The translations under genes were made by a program, and so were the position numbers. A stretch of 6,097 nt of DNA from Thermoplasmata archaeon. Its GTDB lineage: Archaea; Thermoplasmatota; Thermoplasmata; Lutacidiplasmatales; UBA184. The notes beneath the pieces were generated by a model, which saw only the letters and a list, made by a program, of their open reading frames with translations, was not told the DNA's origin and did no database searches. The stretch covers positions 1-6,097 of the forward strand of contig JASHUJ010000041.1 in the NCBI GenBank assembly GCA_030040035.1, read 5' to 3'. The first letter of the stretch is position 1. Each line of letters opens with the position of its first letter. Below are positions 1-4,471 of the stretch, piece after piece.

Positions 1-162
1 ATCTTCCCCGGTGCGCCCGAAACTTTCGATACGAACTTGGCCGGGGTAGGCGGCGGCGATCCGTTCCAGGTACGCGACCGTCTCGGCGTAGTCGGGCGTC
101 GTCCGGTACGCGCTCGCCTCCGCGGGGGTGATCCACGCCTCGGCGGGCGATTGATCCGACAT
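1..162 (-). CDS. M14-family zinc carboxypeptidase-like protein, N-terminal fragment
   Basis: Only the first 54 codons are present; the gene runs off the left edge of the window. The translation begins MSDQSPAEAWITPAEASAYR and continues with TTPDYAETVAYLERIAAAYP and then VRIESFGRTGED. This resembles the amino-terminal part of M14 zinc carboxypeptidases, where a 'Y/F-R-x-T-x-x-Y-x-E-T-x-x-Y/W-L' helix is followed by a strand and the 'S-F-G-x-T-x-E-G' turn that precedes the HxxE zinc motif. The zinc ligands themselves lie outside the window, so activity cannot be judged. There is no signal peptide at this start, which would suggest a cytoplasmic protein. The ATG at 162-160 is chosen because GGGAGGT lies just upstream, although only 2 nt separate it from the ATG; a second GGAGGT lies 13 nt upstream. 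The gene is divergent from the DUF1801 gene. The family assignment rests on a short stretch. Confidence 0.65.
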   Translation of the reverse strand, partial: MSDQSPAEAWITPAEASAYRTTPDYAETVAYLERIAAAYPGQVRIESFGRTGED

Positions 163-194
163 CGACCTCCCTCGGACCTCCCGTATCGGGGCGC

Positions 195-210
195 AGTTCA
201 TAATCGAACT
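195..210. promoter_or_regulatory. Divergent promoter region with interrupted palindrome AGTTC-N6-GAACT
   Basis: The 111-nt gap between the two divergent genes contains one AT-rich patch, AGTTCATAATCGAACT, which is a perfect 5-bp inverted repeat around a 6-nt AT-rich centre. Read on the minus strand, the patch (GATTATGAA) is a plausible TATA box: a start 26 nt downstream would fall near 176 and give a leader of about 13 nt ending in GGGAGGTCG before the carboxypeptidase ATG. Read on the plus strand it would place a transcript start near 228, about 46 nt before the DUF1801 ATG. The palindrome could be an operator over a shared core promoter. The sequence is seen directly; the function is inferred. 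Confidence 0.35.
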
Positions 211-273
211 CCGTCCACCGGGCGCCGGTCCCGGAACCTACTTGGGGGACCCAGAGTTCCGCTCCCTACCCAC

Positions 274-690
274 ATGAGCGTGCGGAGGCCCCGGCAACGA
301 GCCGCCCGAACGAGGGGCAAGAAGAACGCTCCTCGCCGCCCCCAGCGGGCCGCTCCCCCGGACGGAGAACGGGCCGTCCTCGCCGCCATTGCAGCGATGT
401 CCGAGCCGGATCGCTCGCTGGGCCGGCGCCTGCATGAGATCATCCGGGCGAACGCGCCCTCACTGACCCCGAGAACGTGGTACGGAATGCCGGCGTACGC
501 CCGGGGCAGCGACGTCGTCTGCTTCTTTCGCGGACGGGAGAAGTTCCAGGAGAGGTACATGACCCTCGGGTTCAACGATTCGGCGACCCTCGACGCTGGG
601 ACCTTGTGGCCGGTCTACTTCGCCCTGACCGATTTGACCGACGCCGAGGTGGCTCGGATCGCCGCGCTCGTCCGGAAGGCGGTCGGCTGA
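274..690 (+). CDS. DUF1801 domain-containing protein
   Basis: This is a 138-residue protein. Residues 1-30 are a basic, probably disordered tail (MSVRRPRQRAARTRGKKN and on). Residues 31-138 match the DUF1801/YdhG-like fold: a helix with 'AAMSEPDRSLGRRLHEIIRA' at about 40-59, then 'LTPRTWYGMPAYA' at 64-76, the strand pair 'VVCFFRGREKFQERYMTLGF' at 81-100, 'DAGTLWPVYFALTDLTDAEV' at 107-126, and a closing helix. The WYGMPAY segment and the Y-x-T-L-G-F strand are the family hallmarks. The biochemical role of most members is unknown; some relatives are called iron chaperones (frataxin-like fold), but nothing here shows that function. The ATG at 274 is the only sensible start: the frame is open further upstream but overlaps the divergent gene there and does not resemble the family. 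No Shine-Dalgarno sequence is visible. The gene stands alone. The family is much commoner in bacteria, so transfer is possible. Confidence 0.85.
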   Translation: MSVRRPRQRAARTRGKKNAPRRPQRAAPPDGERAVLAAIAAMSEPDRSLGRRLHEIIRANAPSLTPRTWYGMPAYARGSDVVCFFRGREKFQERYMTLGFNDSATLDAGTLWPVYFALTDLTDAEVARIAALVRKAVG

Positions 691-721
691 GCACCGAGTG
701 ACCGGCGAAGGACTCCGGTGC
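691..721 (+). repeat. Small inverted repeat just after the DUF1801 stop codon
   Basis: GCACCG at 691-696 pairs with CGGTGC at 716-721, and after one bulged base the stem can continue with AGT (697-699) against ACT (712-714). It begins at the first base after the TGA stop. No T-tract follows, so it is not a classical terminator; it could stabilise the 3' end of the transcript or be chance in GC-rich DNA. Confidence 0.3.
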
Positions 722-745
722 GTTCTCCGGTCGGCCCGCTCCCAA

Positions 746-760
746 GCAAATGGTATATAG
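746..760 (+). promoter_or_regulatory. rpoK promoter (TATA box)
   Basis: TATATA at 754-759, preceded by the A-rich BRE-like patch GCAAATGG, stands out in very GC-rich DNA. The box centre is about 26 nt before position 783. That predicts a transcript start at or next to the TTG codon chosen for rpoK, so the message would be leaderless or nearly so. The match to archaeal TATA spacing is seen in the sequence; promoter activity is inferred. Confidence 0.7.
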
Positions 761-782
761 ACCGCCTCAAGTGGCCGGGCCC

Positions 783-1040
783 TTGACGGCCGCGGCCTCG
801 GTGGCGGCCTTGGGGAACGATAGCGTGTCCGGTCGCTCGACCCCTCATCCCCTTGGCGCCGAATCGTACACGCGCTTCGAGCGGGCCCGCATCCTCGGGG
901 CCCGGGCGCTCCAGATCTCGCTCGGCGCGCCGATCCTGATCGACATCCCACCGGCGCTCGTCGACCCGGTCGAGATCGCGGAGCGCGAGTTCGCCGCGGC
1001 GCGCATCCCGATCACCGTCCGCCGGGGCTCGGCGGCGTAG
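783..1040 (+). CDS. rpoK: DNA-directed RNA polymerase subunit K (Rpb6/omega homologue)
   Basis: From a TTG at 783 the product is 85 residues. The conserved core, residues about 24-79, reads YTRFERARILGARALQISLG, then APILIDIP, a short loop, DPVEIAEREFAAARIPITVRR. This is the diagnostic RpoK/Rpb6 sequence: the 'Y-T-x-F-E-x-A-R-I-x-G-x-R-A-L-Q' helix and the terminal 'DPxEIAxxEF...IPITVRR' strand. The subunit is a small assembly factor of archaeal RNA polymerase that clamps the largest subunit and matches bacterial omega. An ATG at 750 is in frame but overlaps the TATA box, so it should not be transcribed. The TTG at 783 coincides with the expected transcript start; GTG codons at 801 and 825 are alternatives giving 79 and 71 residues, and all three keep the core. 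The first 20 or so residues are not conserved and cannot decide the start. The gene appears monocistronic and converges on mtnP. Confidence 0.95.
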   Translation: MTAAASVAALGNDSVSGRSTPHPLGAESYTRFERARILGARALQISLGAPILIDIPPALVDPVEIAEREFAAARIPITVRRGSAA

Positions 1041-1047
1041 CGACGAC

Positions 1048-1842
1048 CTATACGCCCGCCGCATCGAGCGCGTGGGCGCATCGACAGGTGGGCGGCACGC
1101 CGAACTTGGGGAGCATCGAGCCGAGCAGTCGGGCCATCGTGGCAGCGTTCCGCTGCATGGTGGCGACGATCTCGGACATCTCGACCGGCCGTTCGGCCCA
1201 GACGTCGTAGTCGGTCACCATCGCGAGGCAGAGGTAGCACAGGGCGCGCTCGCGCGCCAGCGTGACCTCGGGAACGAGCGTCATCCCGATCACGTCGGCG
1301 AACGCGCGGAAGTAGCGCGACTCGGCCCGCGTACTGAAGCGGGGTCCTTCGACGCAGACGTAGGTACGCTCGAGCGCGAACGGCGTCCCGGCCTCGGCCC
1401 CGACGCCGGCGGCGATCCGCGTCAGTTCCGGGCAGAACGGATCGGCGAGCGAGACGTGGTACACACGCCCCCCGTCGAAGAAGGTCGTCGGGCGCTGCTT
1501 CGTGAAGTCGACGAACTGGCTCGGCAGGACGAACGTCCCGGGGGCGAGCTCCTCCCGGAGCGAGCCGACGGAGCTCACGGTCACGATCGCCTCCGCCCCG
1601 AGCGTGCGCAGCGCGTCGATGTTCGCCCGGTAGTTGATCCGGTGCGGCGGGATCGTGTGGTCGGGGCCGTGCCGGGGCAGGAACAACACGCGCATCCCAC
1701 CGACCGAGCCCTCCTCGATCGGGCCGGACGGGGCCCCCCACGGGGTGGCGACCCGGTGGACCCGGGCGGTCCCGTCGGCGAAGACGCTGCGGACGCCCGA
1801 GCCCCCGATCACGCCGATCGTGGCCCGCGCCGGAACGCTCAC
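1048..1842 (-). CDS. mtnP: S-methyl-5'-thioadenosine phosphorylase (MTAP, archaeal hexameric type)
   Basis: A 264-residue purine nucleoside phosphorylase family 2 enzyme. It should cleave 5'-methylthioadenosine, a polyamine and SAM by-product, with phosphate to adenine and 5-methylthioribose-1-phosphate. Visible motifs: phosphate loop IGVIGGSG at 9-16, RHGPDHTIPPHRINYRANI at 57-75, SSVGSL at 90-95, GPRFSTRAES at 166-175, GMTLVPE at 186-192 and TDYDVW at 210-215. The two aspartates of TDYD (211 and 213) match the residues that read the 6-amino group of adenine in MTAP, which argues against a methylthioinosine phosphorylase, though this is not decisive. The end carries a CRC motif (253-255), like the C-terminal CxC of heat-stable archaeal MTAP II enzymes. 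The GTG start (1842-1840) overlaps the translin TGA in GTGA, with GGGAGG four nt upstream, so translation is probably coupled. It is the last gene of the DUF357-translin-mtnP operon. Confidence 0.92.
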   Translation of the reverse strand: MSVPARATIGVIGGSGVRSVFADGTARVHRVATPWGAPSGPIEEGSVGGMRVLFLPRHGPDHTIPPHRINYRANIDALRTLGAEAIVTVSSVGSLREELAPGTFVLPSQFVDFTKQRPTTFFDGGRVYHVSLADPFCPELTRIAAGVGAEAGTPFALERTYVCVEGPRFSTRAESRYFRAFADVIGMTLVPEVTLARERALCYLCLAMVTDYDVWAERPVEMSEIVATMQRNAATMARLLGSMLPKFGVPPTCRCAHALDAAGV

Positions 1843-2498
1843 GGGTCCTCCCGGGCGGATCCGTCTCGCGGTCGGGCCCGCGACAGGAACCGCGCCATGA
1901 CGACCTCGCCCCGGGTGCGCTCGAGGAGCGTCCGCGCCGAGTCCTGCTTCGGCTTGAGCTGGACGATCGCGCGGGTCGTGTCGAACCGCAGGAGCGCCCG
2001 GGTCAGGCGCTCCATGAGCGCGAGCTCGGCTTCGGCGCCCGCCACGTCGTCCCGGCCGAGCCGGTCGAGCACGCGGCGGCGGACCTCGCCGACGACGTCG
2101 CCGAGGCCGAGGAGGTACGGTTCCGGGTCCACGCCGAGATCGGCCGGGCCGGGGAACGGCTCCGCCGTCGCGACCGCCCCGAGCAGCACGGCCTCGACCG
2201 CCTCCTGGAGCGCGTCGAGCGCCATCGGCTCATCGCCGCGGCCCTCGCGGCGCAGCCAGTCGGTGAGCTCGGCCATCACCCGACGGATCTCCACGAGATC
2301 GGTCGCCGCGGTCCCGTCCCCGTGGAGCCGCGTCATCGTGCCCTGGGCGAGCCGACGCAGGCGGCGGGCGCGCTGGTAGAGGTCCTCCCGCCGGAGCTCG
2401 CGCTGGCGCAGGTGGGCCTCGATCCCGGCGAGCACCGCCTCCGGCACGCCGGGGGAGGCGCGGCCCGTCTCAGCGGAAGAGGGTGAAGCGTTGGTCAT
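1839..2498 (-). CDS. Translin/TRAX-family protein, putative C3PO-like RNase subunit
   Basis: A 219-residue, almost entirely helical protein. Residues 35-60 (LRREDLYQRARRLRRLAQGT and on) match the basic first helices of the translin fold. Residues 97-110 read LQEAVEAVLLGAVA, 127-143 PYLLGLGDVVGEVRRRV, and 182-200 KPKQDSARTLLERTRGEVV, the last being the family's C-terminal 'KQD.AR.L.E..RG' helix. Glu99 and Glu102, and Asp134 and Glu138, have the same spacing as the four acidic catalytic residues of TRAX (E123/E126 and D193/E197 in human), so this protein may be a Mg-dependent RNase. Known archaeal relatives assemble into barrel-shaped octamers, as in Archaeoglobus fulgidus. The first 20 residues and the last 15 look disordered. 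The ATG at 2498 has GGAGG five nt upstream. The start lies inside the end of the DUF357 gene (29-nt overlap), and the stop overlaps the mtnP start. The RNase role is inferred. Confidence 0.85.
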   Translation of the reverse strand: MTNASPSSAETGRASPGVPEAVLAGIEAHLRQRELRREDLYQRARRLRRLAQGTMTRLHGDGTAATDLVEIRRVMAELTDWLRREGRGDEPMALDALQEAVEAVLLGAVATAEPFPGPADLGVDPEPYLLGLGDVVGEVRRRVLDRLGRDDVAGAEAELALMERLTRALLRFDTTRAIVQLKPKQDSARTLLERTRGEVVMARFLSRARPRDGSAREDP

Positions 2499-2754
2499 CC
2501 TCGCCTCCGTCGAGGAGCCCGAGGCGAACGCCGGCGTCGAGCCAACCGTGCGCGTAGCTCGCCGCGGCGAGCGCCCGGTCCCGGTCGCCCGAGTCGCGGA
2601 AGTGCTCCGCGTCGGTCAGGTACGCGCGGGCGAGCGAGAGGAAATCGTCGGACGCCCCCCGCAAGTAGGACCGGGCCGGGACCGGCACCCGGACCCGATC
2701 GAGCGCCTCGTGCGTGAGGCGAAGGTACTTCTCGAGCAGGGGTTCGTCCGACAT
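2470..2754 (-). CDS. DUF357 domain-containing protein
   Basis: A 94-residue protein matching the archaeal DUF357 family over nearly its whole length. Helix 1 (LLEKYLRLTHEALDRVRV, 6-23), a linker with an aromatic (PVPARSYLRGA), helix 2 (DDFLSLARAYLTDAEHFRDS, 36-55) and helix 3 (DRALAAASYAHGWLDAGVRL, 59-78) form a TPR-like three-helix bundle. The 'AYxxDAxHF...GDxxxALAAxxYAHGWLDAGxRLGLL' signature is clear. No catalytic residues are apparent and the biochemical function is unknown. It is the first gene of the operon with translin and mtnP, overlapping translin by 29 nt, so a role together with the translin RNase is a reasonable guess. The ATG at 2754-2752 lies only about 4 nt from the transcript start predicted by the upstream TATA box, implying a nearly leaderless message and explaining the absence of a Shine-Dalgarno sequence. 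Confidence 0.88.
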   Translation of the reverse strand: MSDEPLLEKYLRLTHEALDRVRVPVPARSYLRGASDDFLSLARAYLTDAEHFRDSGDRDRALAAASYAHGWLDAGVRLGLLDGGEDDQRFTLFR

Positions 2755-2780
2755 GCGCGCTCGCGCCTAGCCTCGCGCGC

Positions 2781-2789
2781 GATATAATC
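2781..2789 (-). promoter_or_regulatory. TATA box of the DUF357-translin-mtnP operon
   Basis: On the minus strand the sequence is GATTATATC, the only AT-rich stretch in the 71-nt gap after the transaldolase gene. Its centre is about 30 nt before the DUF357 ATG, so a start 26 nt downstream would fall near 2758 and leave a leader of about 4 nt. Confidence 0.65.
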
Positions 2790-2798
2790 GTCCCTTCG

Positions 2799-2826
2799 GG
2801 GGGCCGGCCGGGGGTCCGGGGCCCCC
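2799..2826 (-). repeat. GC-only inverted repeat at the end of the transaldolase gene
   Basis: On the plus strand GGGGGCC at 2799-2805 pairs with GGCCCCC at 2820-2826, which runs into the first base of the transaldolase stop codon. The hairpin is strong, but no T-tract follows on the minus strand, so it is not a typical terminator. It may mark the 3' end of the nfo-tkt-tal message ahead of the next promoter. Confidence 0.35.
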
Positions 2827-3470
2827 TACTTCGGAACCTTCTCCCAGTCCTTCAGGAAGCGGGCGAGCCCGAGGTCGGTGAGCGGGTGGTTCGGGAGCTT
2901 TTCCATCACCGCGAACGGCATCGTCGCGATGTCCGCGCCGAGCTCCGCCGCCTCGAGGACGTGGACGGGATGCCGGATGCTCGCGACGAGGATCTTCGTC
3001 GGGAACTTGTAGTTGCGGTAGATCGTCACGATCTCGCGGACCAGATCCATCCCCTCCTGCCCCTGGTCGTCGAGGCGTCCGATGAACGGGCTCACGTACG
3101 CGGCGCCGACCTTGGCGGCGAGGAGCGCCTGGTTCGCGCTGAAGACGAGCGTCATGTTGACGCGCGTCCCCTCCCGGGCGAGGATCTTCGTCGCCTTGAG
3201 TCCCGCGGGGGTCATCGGGCACTTCACGTAGACCGACGGGTGGATCTGCCGGAGCCGACGTCCCTCGGCGAGCATCCCGTCCGTGTCGGTCGCGACGACC
3301 TCGGCGGAGACGGAGGGGACGCCGAGCGCGCAGATCTCGCGGATGATCTCCTCGAACTTGCGGCCCTCCTTCGCGACGAGGCTCGGGTTCGTGGTCACCC
3401 CGTCGAGGATCCCGATGTCCCACATCGTTCGGATCTCGGTCAGGCTCGCCGTGTCCAGGAACAGCTCCAT
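2826..3470 (-). CDS. tal: Transaldolase, TalC-type (short subfamily)
   Basis: A 214-residue single-domain TIM-barrel aldolase of the transaldolase/fructose-6-phosphate aldolase (FSA) family. Visible features: Asp6 in MELFLDTASL, TTNPS (26-30), Schiff-base Lys83 in YVKCPMT, NMTLVFSANQALLAAKVGAAYVSPFIGRLDD from 105, ASIRHP (163-168), and the HPLTD C-terminal element. Aligned with E. coli FSA, Gln59 is replaced by Glu57, Ala129 by Ser127 and Tyr131 by Phe129. These are the transaldolase choices (TalB Phe178 and Ser176, Thermoplasma Glu60), so transfer of dihydroxyacetone units between sugar phosphates is expected rather than free aldol cleavage. Arg132 and Ser164 fit the phosphate site. The enzyme belongs to the non-oxidative pentose phosphate pathway in the cytoplasm. 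The ATG lies 26 nt after the transketolase-like gene, probably in the same transcript; only weak Shine-Dalgarno-like bases (GGTG) precede it. Confidence 0.93.
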   Translation of the reverse strand: MELFLDTASLTEIRTMWDIGILDGVTTNPSLVAKEGRKFEEIIREICALGVPSVSAEVVATDTDGMLAEGRRLRQIHPSVYVKCPMTPAGLKATKILAREGTRVNMTLVFSANQALLAAKVGAAYVSPFIGRLDDQGQEGMDLVREIVTIYRNYKFPTKILVASIRHPVHVLEAAELGADIATMPFAVMEKLPNHPLTDLGLARFLKDWEKVPK

Positions 3471-3496
3471 GGCGACCGCGACCTACACCGTTCGAG

Positions 3497-4471
3497 TTAC
3501 TGAACCTTGCCCCGAATCCGGAGGAGTTCCCAGGTCTCGTCGCGGACGTGCTCGGCCGAGAGTCCGTACCGGTCCAGCGGCGCGTCGGGCGGCTCCGACG
3601 CGACGAAGAGGTCGGGGATCCCGAGCCGCCGGACCGGGACCGGATAGTTCTCCGACGTCGCGGCGGCGACGAGCGCCCCGAGGCCCGTCAGCACGGAATG
3701 CTCCTCCAGCACGAGGATCGCCCCCGTGTCGCGGGCGGCGCGCAGGAGCGCCGGTTCGTCGAACGGCTTGATCGACGCGAAGTCGAGCACGCGGACCGAT
3801 ACGCCCACCGCCGCGAACTCGCGCGCGGTGTCGAGCGCCCGCGCGACCGGCCCGCCCGCGGCGACGATCGTGAGATCCGAGCCGGGATGCCGCTCGACCG
3901 CCCGTCCGAGCGCGAACGTGCCGTCCGTGACGGTCGGGAGATCGCGGCGCGTGAGCCGCAAGTAAGCCGGCCCGGCCCAGCGAGCGAGAGCGCGCACGGC
4001 GCTCCGGGTGGTCGGAGCGTCCGCCGGCACGACGACCGCCATTCCGGGCAGGCCCCGCATGACGCCGAGGTCCTCGACCGCACCCGGGACGGTTCCCCCC
4101 TCGGAAAAGCCCGCGTGAACGGCGAGGACGACGACCCGGGCGCGGCGAACCGCGATCGCGTCGCGGATCGATCGATACGCCTCCCCTACCGCGTCGACCG
4201 CGTCGAGTTCCACGAACACCGGGCCGCCCCCGGCCGCCTCCTGCGCCGCCCGGGCCAGGAGGTCCGCCGGGTCCGGGCCGGATCGGGGCGCGCGATCGGG
4301 AAAGCTCTCGGCAAAGGGACCGACCAGCCCCCCGGTGGAGGTCCCCGGCGCGACGACGCGGATCGCGGGATCTTCGCGGCCGAGGTCGACCAGGGCCGCT
4401 CCGCACGCGGCGAGGAGGCTCTCGGGACGGAGGGGAACCCGGGCGGCGGGCGAGGAGGGAGAGGCCGTCAT
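3497..4471 (-). CDS. Transketolase C-terminal-half homologue lacking the catalytic glutamate motif
   Basis: A 324-residue protein resembling the C-terminal subunit of split archaeal transketolases. The pyrimidine-binding-type domain spans about 18-175 and the transketolase C domain about 188-310. The second is well kept: SDLTIVAAGGPVARALDTAR, VSVRVLDFASIKPFD, GAILVLEEHSVLTGLGALVA, and NYPVPVRRLGIPDLF from 275. In the first domain the frame (FPDRAP, AYRSIRDAI at 99-107, VHAGFSEGG at 118-126, AVEDLGVMRGLPGM at 131-144) still aligns. However, the usual 'GIAEQNMVGMAAGLA' reads GPDPADLLARAAQEA (65-79), so the glutamate that activates ThDP is gone. The 'STF' and 'GEDG.THQ' motifs are also lost. The frame is intact with no stops, so this is a divergent protein, not a frameshift. 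ATGA overlap with nfo suggests translational coupling. No N-terminal subunit gene adjoins it. It may be an inactive partner, a regulator or a repurposed protein; normal transketolase activity looks unlikely. Confidence 0.8.
   Translation of the reverse strand: MTASPSSPAARVPLRPESLLAACGAALVDLGREDPAIRVVAPGTSTGGLVGPFAESFPDRAPRSGPDPADLLARAAQEAAGGGPVFVELDAVDAVGEAYRSIRDAIAVRRARVVVLAVHAGFSEGGTVPGAVEDLGVMRGLPGMAVVVPADAPTTRSAVRALARWAGPAYLRLTRRDLPTVTDGTFALGRAVERHPGSDLTIVAAGGPVARALDTAREFAAVGVSVRVLDFASIKPFDEPALLRAARDTGAILVLEEHSVLTGLGALVAAATSENYPVPVRRLGIPDLFVASEPPDAPLDRYGLSAEHVRDETWELLRIRGKVQ

Noticed and set aside
37..273. Longer N-terminus for the DUF1801 protein from ATG at 37
   Set aside because: The extension would overlap the divergent carboxypeptidase gene and both promoters, and has no family resemblance.
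615..1741. Overlapping minus-strand open frames across rpoK and mtnP
   Set aside because: They conflict with the conserved rpoK on the opposite strand and with the mtnP frame, and show no conserved motifs.
1072..2379. 435-residue plus-strand open frame
   Set aside because: It lies antisense to mtnP and translin, both clearly recognised; its translation is low-complexity Arg/Ser/Gly-rich text with no family resemblance, typical of GC-rich shadow frames.
2826..3470. Fructose-6-phosphate aldolase (FSA) as the function of the TalC-type gene
   Set aside because: The three residues that separate FSA from transaldolase (Gln, Ala and Tyr in FSA) are Glu57, Ser127 and Phe129 here, which favours transaldolase.
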